Shown here: one piece after another, positions 1 through 6,202 of the stretch
Layout: the number at the start of each line of letters is the position of its first letter
Position numbering within the stretch: the first letter of the stretch is position 1
Source: Minisyncoccota bacterium
Lineage (GTDB): Bacteria > Patescibacteriota > Minisyncoccia > Moranbacterales > GCA-2747515
NCBI GenBank assembly: GCA_938044295.1
Contig: CALIRC010000079.1
Coordinates: forward strand, 1 to 10,055
DNA: 10,055 bases
Direction of reading: 5' to 3'
Program-made: the position numbers and the translations under genes
The notes under the pieces: generated by a model
Told to the model about the DNA's origin: nothing
Database searches by the model: none
Seen by the model: only the letters and a program-made list of their open reading frames with translations

Positions 1-63
1 CCCAACACCCAAGTGCACACTCTCGCGGCTGCGACACCTACCACAGCTAGCTTATGGGTCTAG
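1..63 (+). CDS. possible 3' end of an unidentified gene (partial)
   Basis: Frame 1 is open from the window edge to a TAG at 61-63 and reads as a small, Ala/Thr-rich tail ending TTASLWV. Twenty open codons are weak evidence by themselves. The stretch is clearly GC-richer than what follows and has hairpin potential (TCGC-GGCT-GCGA at 23-34), so it could equally be part of a structured RNA. No family is recognisable. Sequence to the left of the window is needed to decide. Confidence 0.25.
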   Translation, partial: PNTQVHTLAAATPTTASLWV

Positions 64-73
64 ACACACTGCG

Positions 74-102
74 CATCTGTGGCAGATGTCTCGCTCACGA
101 GA
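74..102. other. two adjacent small hairpins
   Basis: CATCTG-TGG-CAGATG at 74-88 and TCTCG-CTCA-CGAGA at 89-102 are perfect, back-to-back stem-loops lying just after the possible stop at 61-63. Neither is followed by a T-tract on either strand, so a classical intrinsic terminator is not supported. They may belong to a structured RNA or an untranslated region crossing the left edge. Confidence 0.4.
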
Positions 103-140
103 GAGCACACTTAATGTAGGCTGGTTATTTGGAGATGGTA

Positions 141-866
141 TTATTTTTCAGCCTTCTTTGCTTTTTTTGCCTTCTTTTTTTCTTTTTCCAGCTGTTTACT
201 TTCCTTTTTTTGTGCGGCTTCTGCGAGACGTCTTTTAGGGTAGAGATTCATGAGAGAGAACATAAACATTGCAGCAATGATGATGCCGATCAGATTGAGT
301 GCGTAGAGTTTAAATGCACCGATCGCCATGTCCCAATCCCAAATGCCAATTCCAATGCCTGCGACGGCCAGTGGGGGCACGAGTGCTACAGCGATTGCAG
401 TGCCTGGAAGTGCTTCGTTGAGGTCTGGTTTGACGCGTGCAAAAGCTGTGGCGAGTCCAGCAACGATTGCGATGACGAGGAAAAGAAATGTCTGGTCCAT
501 CCTTGCAGCTATTTCAGTATTTTCAAGTGTTGTATTGTAGCCGTTTTTGAAAAGGAAGGTGAAGATGATTGCACATGCTAGTGCGTAGAGTGTGGATTTT
601 AGTAATGTTACAAATGACCATTTGATGATCTTGCTATCAGACATGACGATACCAAGGGAGAGAGAAAGGATTGGTGAGAGAATGGGTGCAATGAGCATAG
701 ATCCAATTACTACAGATGCATTTTCTGCGATTACACCGAGTGTGGCCATGATTGTTGAGAGGACGACGAGAAAAAAGAAGGAAGGCCTCGGTGTGGAATC
801 ATGAATGAGATCATCGATGGCAGCTACTTTGTCTTTCTCGTTGATGTTGTCAAAAAGTAGGTTCAT
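141..866 (-). CDS. DUF389 family integral membrane protein
   Basis: A 241-residue polytopic membrane protein. The DUF389 signature is clear: residues 41-66 read ATLGV..ENASVVIGSMLIAPILSP, and residues 152-172 contain ALPGTAIAVALVPPLAVAG. About five to six hydrophobic segments lie at roughly 28-45, 50-74, 85-106, 126-144, 155-175 and 186-207. The family is widespread in bacteria and archaea; no transport substrate is established, so none is given. Many family members carry an extra N-terminal soluble domain, and this one is the short form. The C-terminus (211-241) is a highly charged Lys/Glu/Ala tail, presumably cytoplasmic and perhaps a coiled coil or nucleic-acid/lipid contact (inference). 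The start is the ATG at 864-866. No Shine-Dalgarno is visible; a hairpin (879-905) and a -10-like TATGAT (936-941) lie upstream, so it may be transcribed alone rather than with the topoisomerase gene 91 bp upstream. Confidence 0.9.
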   Translation of the reverse strand: MNLLFDNINEKDKVAAIDDLIHDSTPRPSFFFLVVLSTIMATLGVIAENASVVIGSMLIAPILSPILSLSLGIVMSDSKIIKWSFVTLLKSTLYALACAIIFTFLFKNGYNTTLENTEIAARMDQTFLFLVIAIVAGLATAFARVKPDLNEALPGTAIAVALVPPLAVAGIGIGIWDWDMAIGAFKLYALNLIGIIIAAMFMFSLMNLYPKRRLAEAAQKKESKQLEKEKKKAKKAKKAEK

Positions 867-878
867 GAAGTCGATTGT

Positions 879-905
879 GAGAAGCTAGTTGTTTCTAGCT
901 TTCTC
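879..905 (-). promoter_or_regulatory. hairpin in the leader of the DUF389 gene
   Basis: An inverted repeat of GAGAAGCTAG with CTAGCTTTCTC (10 pairs, one bulged T) closes a 6-nt loop. It ends 13 bp before the DUF389 start codon. Read on the minus strand it has no U-tract, so it is not an obvious terminator for the topoisomerase gene; a role in 5' leader stability or translation control is inference. On the plus strand a short T-run follows, but no plus-strand gene ends here. Confidence 0.4.
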
Positions 906-935
906 CACTTTTTAATGGATTTACATTTCTATTTT

Positions 936-941
936 ATCATA
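936..941 (-). promoter_or_regulatory. -10-like element TATGAT for the DUF389 gene
   Basis: The minus strand reads TATGATAAAAT here. The same 11-mer occurs upstream of the Cys-rich membrane protein gene (4687-4697). No convincing -35 is seen at 16-18 bp. Transcription from here would give a leader of about 60 nt carrying the hairpin at 879-905. Confidence 0.35.
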
Positions 942-957
942 TTCTTTGTATAACTAA

Positions 958-1977
958 CTACTTCTTTATTTTCTTGTATTCTAGTAATGCAAGTGTTTTT
1001 TGTTCGATTTTTGTGAGTCCGTTTACGTCTTTTTTTTGCATTTTTGGAATGGTTTTTTGGGAGAACATTTTTTGGATTTTGGGGTGGATGTAATGTTCTT
1101 TGCAGACTGTCGGTGTGTTACCGAGTTCTTGCGCAACTTTTTTTATGATCTCTATCTGTTTTTCTCCTGGGATTGGAAACGTCTTTTCTTTTATAAATGG
1201 GAGCATTTGTGCTACTGCACAAGTGGTGCCGATCCACGTGCGGAAGTCTTTTGCGCTAAAATGTAGCTCTTCCTCACTGTCTTTTCCTGCTGCGATTTTA
1301 TCAATGTATTTGTTTACGTCTTCTGGGATCAGTTTTTGTCTTTTTCCATTTTCATCAAGATAGTTAAATATTTCCGTACCTGGAAGGTTTTCTAGCATGT
1401 GGATATGCTTTGCGAGTAGGGGATCGTCGATGGAATAGGCTTGTTCTTGATGTGATTTACCTGTAAACGTAAAAGTGATTTCTTTGCCAGTCATACCGAT
1501 ATGGCGTTCTCTCAGTGTGGTAAGACCAAATGTCTTGTTTTGTTCAGTATATTTTTCGTTGCCGATTCTCATACCAGTTTTATCAAGGATGCGTACGACT
1601 ATTGCGAGGACAACAGTTTTGGAGAATCTTTCTTTTTGTAGATCCGTGAAGACGCGGCGGCGAATTCGTGGTAGAGCGTAGCCGAGCTCAATGATACGAT
1701 TGTATTTTTGTGTTTGTTTTTTCTGAATCCATTTTGGATGGTAAATGTATTGTTTGCGTTTTTTTTCATCAATTCCTGTTGCGAGTATGTGTGCATCTGG
1801 ATCGCGGGTAATCCATACGTCTTCCCATGCAGGTGGAATGACTAGTGCACCTATACGTGCAAGAATTTCTTTGCTTTGAATAGTTTTGCCTTTTTCATTT
1901 ATGTACTCGAATTGATTTTTACTTTTTTTCTTGCGAAAGTATCCTCTGGAGAAATCCTCTATGCGTTTTATAGCCAT
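958..1977 (-). CDS. DNA topoisomerase IB (bacterial/poxvirus type)
   Basis: A 339-residue type IB topoisomerase, which relaxes supercoils of both signs by nicking one strand through a 3'-phosphotyrosyl intermediate, without ATP or metal. Length and layout match the small bacterial/poxviral class. The active-site residues are visible: Arg137 in GMRIGN, Lys174 in FTGKS, Arg246 in SAKDFRTWIGT, and the nucleophile Tyr296 in KEHYIHP. Asn287 in ELGNTP sits nine residues before the tyrosine, where the poxvirus enzyme has His and the Deinococcus enzyme has Asn. The N-terminal DNA-clamp domain (about 1-105) includes IGALVIPPAWEDVWI. The start is the ATG at 1975-1977; no Shine-Dalgarno is evident. It lies 46 bp downstream of the thioredoxin-like gene, so co-transcription is possible. 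All catalytic positions are intact, so it should be active. Confidence 0.95.
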   Translation of the reverse strand: MAIKRIEDFSRGYFRKKKSKNQFEYINEKGKTIQSKEILARIGALVIPPAWEDVWITRDPDAHILATGIDEKKRKQYIYHPKWIQKKQTQKYNRIIELGYALPRIRRRVFTDLQKERFSKTVVLAIVVRILDKTGMRIGNEKYTEQNKTFGLTTLRERHIGMTGKEITFTFTGKSHQEQAYSIDDPLLAKHIHMLENLPGTEIFNYLDENGKRQKLIPEDVNKYIDKIAAGKDSEEELHFSAKDFRTWIGTTCAVAQMLPFIKEKTFPIPGEKQIEIIKKVAQELGNTPTVCKEHYIHPKIQKMFSQKTIPKMQKKDVNGLTKIEQKTLALLEYKKIKK

Positions 1978-2023
1978 AAGTCTATTGGTGTTACTGAGAA
2001 GAATAAATACTTTTTTGTGTTTA

Positions 2024-2581
2024 CTACTGTTTCCATTTGATGCTACATCCGATGCTGGGAATTTGCTTCTGTGGAACTGGTTTTTCTTTCAGTAGTAGGT
2101 CTAGTGTTGTGCGGAAATCTTTACCTGTTACGGGTTTTCCATTGCCGATGCGAGCATCGTCGAATTGTCCGTGATAGACAAGTTTTTTGTTTGCGTCAAA
2201 GATGTATAGATCTGGTGTGCACGATGCGCCATACGCTTTTGCTGTTTGTTGTGACGCATCATAGAGGTAGGGGAATGGGAACTGCAAATTATTGGCATAC
2301 TCTTTCATCTTTTCTGGTCCATCTTCAGGGAAATCATTTGCATCGTTTGCACTGATGCCTACGAATCCGATGTTTTGTGACCTATATTCATTTGCGACTT
2401 TTACTAAATCAGTGGCGATGTGTTGAACGTATGGGCAATGATTGCAGATAAACATGATTACTGTTGCCTTTTTTCCTGCTATATCTGTAAATGCTATTTC
2501 TTCGTCTGAAACTGTATCAGGTAGTGAAAAATCAGGTGCTAGTGTTCCGAGAGGAATCATTTGTGATGGAATGAGTGTCAT
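2024..2581 (-). CDS. thioredoxin-like / AhpC-TSA fold protein with CxxC
   Basis: About 185 residues of thioredoxin fold. The N-terminal part is peroxiredoxin-like (LGTLAPDFSLPD), followed by the redox motif CNHC (Cys46 and Cys49) in MFICNHCPYVQHI, then FVGISANDANDFPEDGPEKM. A third Cys (121) lies just before the cis-proline in ASCTPDLYIFD, and a C-terminal PSIGCSIKWK tail carries Cys179. The ending 'PSxGCxIKWK' is typical of a bacterial family annotated simply as thioredoxin family protein or redoxin; substrates are unknown. There is no signal peptide, so it is probably cytoplasmic and acts as a thiol-disulfide reductase or peroxidase (inference). I chose the ATG at 2579-2581. A TTG at 2597-2599 in the same frame would add six residues; neither has a clear Shine-Dalgarno. 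Confidence 0.88.
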   Translation of the reverse strand: MTLIPSQMIPLGTLAPDFSLPDTVSDEEIAFTDIAGKKATVIMFICNHCPYVQHIATDLVKVANEYRSQNIGFVGISANDANDFPEDGPEKMKEYANNLQFPFPYLYDASQQTAKAYGASCTPDLYIFDANKKLVYHGQFDDARIGNGKPVTGKDFRTTLDLLLKEKPVPQKQIPSIGCSIKWKQ

Positions 2582-2678
2582 ATGTTTTTTGCTGTGCAAT
2601 TGTTTTTATATTTTACCATGAGGTAGATTATTCTTTTATTTGGCTGATATACTCCCTTTTTTTGAACTGTGGTGTATC

Positions 2679-2703
2679 AAAAACAGCCTAGTAGGCTGTT
2701 TTT
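2679..2703 (-). terminator. intrinsic terminator of the aquaporin gene
   Basis: A perfect 10-bp stem, AAAAACAGCC with GGCTGTTTTT, encloses the 5-nt loop TAGTA. It lies 20 bp past the stop codon of the minus-strand aquaporin gene. The arms supply A and T runs on both strands, so it could stop transcription in either direction. It separates the aquaporin gene from the thioredoxin-like gene. Confidence 0.85.
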
Positions 2704-2722
2704 GTATGAGCTTTTATGTGTG

Positions 2723-3331
2723 TTATTCTCCTTTGTTTGTGCACAGTGCGCGGTAGAGTTGCATGCCAATGATGCTTCCTACGATTGGTCCGAGGAGATA
2801 CATCATGTTAAATGAACCGATACCCCATGCGACTGCTGGGTTGAGTACACCATTTGATGCCACTGTTGCCAACATGATACCTAGGAGGAGAGAGCCACCA
2901 ACTACGATACCACTCATTTGTTCTTTCGCCTTACCATATACGACTGCTGCGATACCGAAGGTAAAGAGCATCATTCCTAAACCTTCTGCTAGACCAACGT
3001 TCATGTCGGCGGTTACCGTGAGAAGGCCAAGTTGTTCGAGGGGTTCAATCTTGAATATACCTGTAGCGATTTGCATAGCTACAAATGCACCTGCAAATTG
3101 CGCAATGATATAGCCTGCAGCATCTTGCATGGAGATTTTTCCGAGTGTCAGTAGTCCTGCGGTTACTGCTGGATTGATATGGCAACCAGAAATATGACCA
3201 ATTGTGTACACAAAGAGTCCTAGGGTCAACATTGCTATGACTGGTGTCATTGTCAGTTCATTTGCAATTGATATAAAAACCACTAGTGTCAAGGTGCATG
3301 TTCCGAGAAACTCAACGAGATATTTATTCAT
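2723..3331 (-). CDS. MIP/aquaporin family channel
   Basis: A 202-residue polytopic membrane channel of the major intrinsic protein family, which passes water or small neutral solutes. Both half-helix signatures are present: HISGCHINPAVT (first NPA at 53-55) and SNGVLNPAVAWG (second NPA at 164-166). Six hydrophobic spans fit roughly 5-24, 30-48, 72-92, 112-132, 140-158 and 174-195. At about 200 residues it is near the short end of the family. Residue 167, directly after the second NPA, is Val where almost all aquaporins and glycerol facilitators have the selectivity-filter Arg. Gly161, three residues before the second NPA Asn, resembles the glycerol-facilitator type. A wider, less polar pore is inferred, so plain water-channel function is not assured. 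The start ATG is at 3329-3331. A perfect TATAAT (3351-3356, minus strand) lies 19 bp upstream and a strong terminator follows, so it is probably monocistronic. Confidence 0.92.
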   Translation of the reverse strand: MNKYLVEFLGTCTLTLVVFISIANELTMTPVIAMLTLGLFVYTIGHISGCHINPAVTAGLLTLGKISMQDAAGYIIAQFAGAFVAMQIATGIFKIEPLEQLGLLTVTADMNVGLAEGLGMMLFTFGIAAVVYGKAKEQMSGIVVGGSLLLGIMLATVASNGVLNPAVAWGIGSFNMMYLLGPIVGSIIGMQLYRALCTNKGE

Positions 3332-3350
3332 ACGTGTATTTCTTTGAGAA

Positions 3351-3356
3351 ATTATA
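3351..3356 (-). promoter_or_regulatory. -10 element TATAAT for the aquaporin gene
   Basis: The minus strand carries a consensus TATAAT here, 19 bp before the aquaporin ATG, giving a leader of only about 12-14 nt. No good -35 is seen at 16-18 bp spacing. An inverted repeat (3402-3427) sits further upstream and could bind an activator. Confidence 0.55.
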
Positions 3357-3401
3357 GTAGATCTATTTAAGGTACTTGATGAAACCTGCTATTCGACCAT
3401 A

Positions 3402-3427
3402 GAGCACTATGGTACTGTATAGTGCTC
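3402..3427. promoter_or_regulatory. 26-bp inverted repeat upstream of the aquaporin promoter
   Basis: Perfect 9-bp arms, GAGCACTAT (3402-3410) and ATAGTGCTC (3419-3427), are separated by the 8-nt spacer GGTACTGT. No T-tract follows on either strand, so a terminator is unlikely. The centre is about 60 bp upstream of the aquaporin -10, a position suiting a dimeric activator site, or it may be the 3' hairpin of the C39-like gene region. The role is inference. Confidence 0.45.
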
Positions 3428-3518
3428 ATACACAAGTAGCATCTTATATATTTAGTATATACTGCTAGAAAATGACTTATACACAGTTTGTTCTTTTCTT
3501 TTCCTTCATTCTGTTCAT

Positions 3519-4207
3519 TTATTTACCTATTGTTATGAGGCTAGCATTGTCAGGGTCACCAGCAGCTGATGCATATAGCCCAAAAAGAAAGTCACTGTGT
3601 GCGTATTCTCGTATGTCTTTTGCAGGATCATTTGTATAGATTTTTTTTGTGTCAATACCTGTGATGACAACAAAATGGAAGTTAAGTTTTGATGTTGCAT
3701 CGGTGAGAAATTGATTCATCAGTAGAGCGATTATAGGTTTTTTTTCTTGCAGTGCTTTTTCGATAACCAGAAGGTCTGGTATTTTTACGTGTACTACACC
3801 TCCCGCTCTTATGAATTTTGTGCAGGATTTAGCACCTGCGCGGACTTTTGGTATTTTTGTTGTTTGTTCAATGCGATACAATTTCTGTATGAGGCTTTTT
3901 CTGTTTTTTTTGCGGTCTTGCATGCTAAATAGGAAGGGGTTTTGTGAATAGAGGTGTGTACGGTATCCTTCTTGTGTGAAATATTCTCCTAGTTGGAATG
4001 CGCTTACACCATTTTTGGAATACGAAAAATATTTTTGGATTTCCTGTAGTGGTTTGTCTTGTCCATAGTAGGCACTAATCATCTGCACACAGACTGCTCC
4101 GCAGTCTAGTGATTTTGCTTTTGCTTAAAGAGTGGTACTTCGATGTGATGCTTTTTCATGGGCTGTAGTTTCTTGTCTTGTATCTTTGGTTTTAGAGGAT
4201 TGTCCAT
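3519..4207 (-). CDS. C39-like cysteine peptidase, disrupted by a frameshift near its start
   Basis: The main frame (open from 4124 down to 3519) carries the papain-like C39 signature: DCGAVCVQMISAYYG, with the catalytic Cys of DCG encoded at 4101-4103, then His in LNFHFVVITG (3675-3677) and Asp in YTNDPA (3627-3629). C39 domains cut double-glycine leader peptides or act as stand-alone secreted or cytoplasmic cysteine peptidases. No ABC-transporter domain is attached, so this is the stand-alone type. That frame has a stop (4125-4127) and no ATG before the catalytic Cys. The expected N-terminus lies in the neighbouring frame, starting at ATG 4205-4207 (or 4157-4159) and running through HHIEVPLFKQKQ before stopping at a TAG. 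Adding one base in the A-run at 4114-4117 joins them as FKQKQKSLDCGAVC, about 229 residues. This may be a sequencing indel, true decay, or frameshifting. A GTG at 4086-4088 would begin after the catalytic Cys and cannot give an active enzyme. Confidence 0.72.
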
Positions 4208-4361
4208 TCTTTTTTCCCGCTAAAATTCCCCTATTTTGCTACAAAATGTATTGATCTTGTATGGCAATTCGATGTACATATTATCGCAGATCGATAGATT
4301 GTTACGTTGCTTCTTTCCATATGTAATGACTGGTCAACCTAAAAATTTATATCATAATTTG

Positions 4362-4670
4362 TTATTGACACCATATGTAACTTCCTGGACACTTCAGCGT
4401 GTTTCTGTTGAGATCTTTTGGACATTCATTTTCCTTGTTGGCTAGTTTGTAGTTGCCATCGATCATTACTTTTAGGGATGCTTTACAACATCTATCATCA
4501 GGTCGCGTCCGACATTCTTTTCTGAGTTTTTCGTAGTATGGAGAATTGGTCGAAAGATCAGGTGCTACGTCTTGCACTTTTGGTTTACTTCTCATAATAA
4601 ATAGTATGAAAAATATGCCGATAATACATATGGTCACTATAATTACTTTTTTGTTCATGGTAAATGTCAT
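4362..4670 (-). CDS. small membrane-anchored cysteine-rich protein
   Basis: 102 residues: a short N-terminus, one hydrophobic segment (about 8-26, an uncleaved anchor or signal peptide), then a soluble domain with six Cys (53, 61, 62, 83, 94, 101). The pattern is YYEKLRKEC, DRCCKASLKVM, NYKLANKENECP, LKCPGSYIWC. Its spacing (C-x7-CC-x20-C-x10-C-x6-C) suggests three disulfides outside the membrane (inference). From memory, small proteins with a 'CC..S...M....YKLA....CP' core and an 'SxxWC' ending recur in Patescibacteria as uncharacterised proteins; no function is assigned. The start is either ATG 4668-4670 or the internal ATG 4656-4658 (MNKK), which gives a more typical signal sequence. A -10-like TATGATAAAAT lies at 4687-4697. 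The plus-strand frame over the same DNA looks like a shadow. Confidence 0.6.
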   Translation of the reverse strand: MTFTMNKKVIIVTICIIGIFFILFIMRSKPKVQDVAPDLSTNSPYYEKLRKECRTRPDDRCCKASLKVMIDGNYKLANKENECPKDLNRNTLKCPGSYIWCQ

Positions 4671-4686
4671 TATTTGTAGTGTTTGT

Positions 4687-4697
4687 ATTTTATCATA
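4687..4697 (-). promoter_or_regulatory. -10-like element TATGATAAAAT for the Cys-rich protein gene
   Basis: The minus strand reads TATGATAAAAT, identical to the element upstream of the DUF389 gene (931-941). It lies 17 bp before the first ATG of the small gene, so the leader would be very short or the internal ATG would be used. No clear -35 was found. Confidence 0.4.
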
Positions 4698-4869
4698 CTA
4701 CAGTTATTTCAAAGTTGTTGGATGATCATTTTTTTTGCTATATAGGACATAATATTCTACTGAGAATTTCGGTGATTACACAAATTACTTCCATTTTTCA
4801 AGAGAATTTTGACGTATACCTGGTATCAGTTGCCTAGTACTTACAAAGAGAATGTCAAATATTTTTGCA

Positions 4870-4878
4870 TGGTATAAT
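4870..4878 (+). promoter_or_regulatory. extended -10 promoter (TGGTATAAT)
   Basis: A consensus TATAAT (4873-4878) is preceded by TG at the extended -10 position, which can compensate for the absent -35. It points at the gene starting at 5001 and would give a leader of about 115 nt that includes the palindrome at 4955-4970. Confidence 0.5.
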
Positions 4879-4954
4879 AGTTTTTATATTGATCTCGGTT
4901 TATATTGAGGCCAATTTTGCTTGTAAATCCTTGTCATTAAAAATCGTTTATATA

Positions 4955-4970
4955 GTGACTGATCAGTTAC
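4955..4970. promoter_or_regulatory. 16-bp near-palindrome, possible operator
   Basis: The core ACTGATCAGT (4958-4967) is a perfect 10-bp palindrome. Flanking GTG and TAC extend it to 16 bp with one G-T pair. It lies 30 bp before the start codon of the histidine-box membrane protein gene. It could bind a dimeric regulator or form a small leader hairpin; only the symmetry is seen. Confidence 0.35.
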
Positions 4971-5000
4971 ATTTGGTGTCGGAAGTATATTTTACTTACT

Positions 5001-5573
5001 ATGTTGTATAAACTCGCGGAAACAAAGGCACGTGTTTCACATAAAGATTCAAAAAATTTCATCTATTTTGTGTTTACACTTGGACTTCTTGCAATTTTAT
5101 TTCAGGTTGGGCATTTTTTTGAGCATATTATACAAGTCTCTGCGTGGATTGGCGGTTACAAAGAAAAGCCCTACATGACAGAGTTTGGTGTATTTCTCGT
5201 GAATAGTTTAGGAGGCTTGTTTTTCCCGCATGAAACGGACATGCGAAAGAATATGCTTGGGATGGATGTTCTACACCTTATTGGTAATACTATCTTTGTT
5301 GCAGGTATTGCGACGATGTACTATTTCTTGCGTGTAAAAGCAATGCTGTTTGCGCTGATTATTCAGACGTTTCATTTCTATGAGCACATTTCTTTGACAT
5401 CTAGCAATATTATCATTGGAAAAAGTATTGGACTTAGCACTCTTTATGGAATGTCGCTTGATCAGTATGTTCTCACAGCTTACCGCGTGTGGTGGCATTT
5501 TCTTTTTAATGCGATACCTACTGCCCTTGTACTTTTTTCCTTATATGTATATTATCGAACTCAAAAGAAATGA
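5001..5573 (+). CDS. multi-pass membrane protein with repeated HFxEH histidine boxes
   Basis: 190 residues with about four to five hydrophobic spans (roughly 20-45, 62-75, 92-112, 114-132, 163-186). The striking feature is a repeated metal-ligand-like motif: GHFFEHIIQ (His38, Glu41, His42) and FHFYEHIS (His125, Glu128, His129). His77, His92 and His166 (in RVWWHFLFN) add further candidates, most of them in or next to membrane helices. This resembles the layout of membrane di-metal or heme proteins, but I cannot place it in a characterised family; DUF6008-type membrane proteins also carry HFxEH-like motifs as far as I recall (tentative). The start ATG has no close Shine-Dalgarno; GGAAG at 4981-4985 is 15 nt away. 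It is followed 83 bp later by the GGCT-like gene on the same strand. Confidence 0.75.
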   Translation: MLYKLAETKARVSHKDSKNFIYFVFTLGLLAILFQVGHFFEHIIQVSAWIGGYKEKPYMTEFGVFLVNSLGGLFFPHETDMRKNMLGMDVLHLIGNTIFVAGIATMYYFLRVKAMLFALIIQTFHFYEHISLTSSNIIIGKSIGLSTLYGMSLDQYVLTAYRVWWHFLFNAIPTALVLFSLYVYYRTQKK

Positions 5574-5656
5574 AAAAAATTTTCATGTTGTAAATTTAAG
5601 CGCGCTCTGTTCGTGGTTTATTCTTATATGTAGCCTAAGTTCATTTTGATCAGATT

Positions 5657-6178
5657 ATGCATTACATCACAATTTTTGGCTATGGATCTCTTCTTAATAT
5701 TGACTCACTGAAATCAAGTGCGCCAAATGCGTCCAATATTCGGACGTGTTTTATACAGGGCTTTGAAAGAAAGTTTTGTTTATGGGCTCCTACGGGTTTC
5801 CAGGCAACAGACTTTGATTTAAAAGGTCAACCATTTTGTGCACTTGATGTGTATCCAGCTTCTGCAAACCAGATCGTCAATGGTATAGCGTTTGATGTGG
5901 GTGCAGAAGATTTTCATCGATTATGTGAAAGAGAGTGTGAATATCAAAGGGTATCTACTGTATCGTATGATTTCGGGAATGGTGTTCTATCTCGCGATAT
6001 CATTGTTTTTACTGCAGGGAAAAATAATGCTCTCTATGACCATCAATCAGAGTCTCAGAAGCGATATTTGGAAGTATGTCTTGATGGGGCGAAAAGTCAT
6101 GGAGACAGTTTTTATCAGCAGTTTCTTGATACGTCTTATATAGATGACGATCAAACTTTGAGATCGTACCTTATGTAG
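5657..6178 (+). CDS. gamma-glutamylcyclotransferase-like family protein
   Basis: 173 residues, usual for this fold. The N-terminal FGYGSLLN (8-14) is the family's substrate-binding loop, and Glu93 in RECEYQRV matches the conserved catalytic Glu of the 'REx-Y' segment. Characterised members release 5-oxoproline from gamma-glutamyl amines, peptides or glutathione in the cytoplasm. The branch (GGCT, GGACT or ChaC-like) cannot be set from sequence by eye, so the substrate is left open. The start ATG (MHYITIFGYGSLL) is well supported because the motif begins seven residues in; no Shine-Dalgarno is seen. The TAG stop (6176-6178) directly abuts the IS1595 element, so the last codons may have been altered by the insertion, though the length looks normal. 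Confidence 0.8.
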   Translation: MHYITIFGYGSLLNIDSLKSSAPNASNIRTCFIQGFERKFCLWAPTGFQATDFDLKGQPFCALDVYPASANQIVNGIAFDVGAEDFHRLCERECEYQRVSTVSYDFGNGVLSRDIIVFTAGKNNALYDHQSESQKRYLEVCLDGAKSHGDSFYQQFLDTSYIDDDQTLRSYLM

Positions 6179-6202
6179 GGGTATCCCTAGTCAAATGGTA
6201 CA
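6179..6202 (+). repeat. left terminal inverted repeat of the IS1595 element
   Basis: Pairs with 7020-7043 over 24 bp with four mismatches. It contains the stop codon and last codons of the transposase gene (minus strand). Confidence 0.8.

Larger units (their letters stand above)
4698..5000. other. intergenic region between divergent genes
   Basis: About 330 bp separate the minus-strand Cys-rich gene from the plus-strand histidine-box gene. No credible reading frame, tRNA or repeat array is visible. It holds an extended -10 promoter (4870-4878, plus strand) and a 16-bp near-palindrome (4955-4970), plus AT-rich spacer sequence. Confidence 0.6.

Noticed and set aside
129..581. 150-codon plus-strand frame over the DUF389 gene
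   Set aside because: It is antisense to a clear DUF389 protein; its sequence is low-complexity Phe/Leu, mirroring the Lys-rich tail, and then lacks any family pattern.
4091..4107. Perfect hairpin AGACTGC-TCC-GCAGTCT
   Set aside because: It lies inside the codons for the C39 catalytic DCGAVC motif and has no T-tract, so it is most simply a coding coincidence.
4236..4445. 69-codon plus-strand frame between the C39-like gene and the Cys-rich gene
   Set aside because: It overlaps the 3' half of the Cys-rich gene antisense, has no ribosome site, and its composition looks random; the minus-strand frame has the patterned cysteines.
5574..5595. AT hairpin after the histidine-box gene as terminator
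   Set aside because: The arms ATGAAAA and TTTTCAT include the end of the coding sequence and contain almost no GC, so a functional terminator is not supported.
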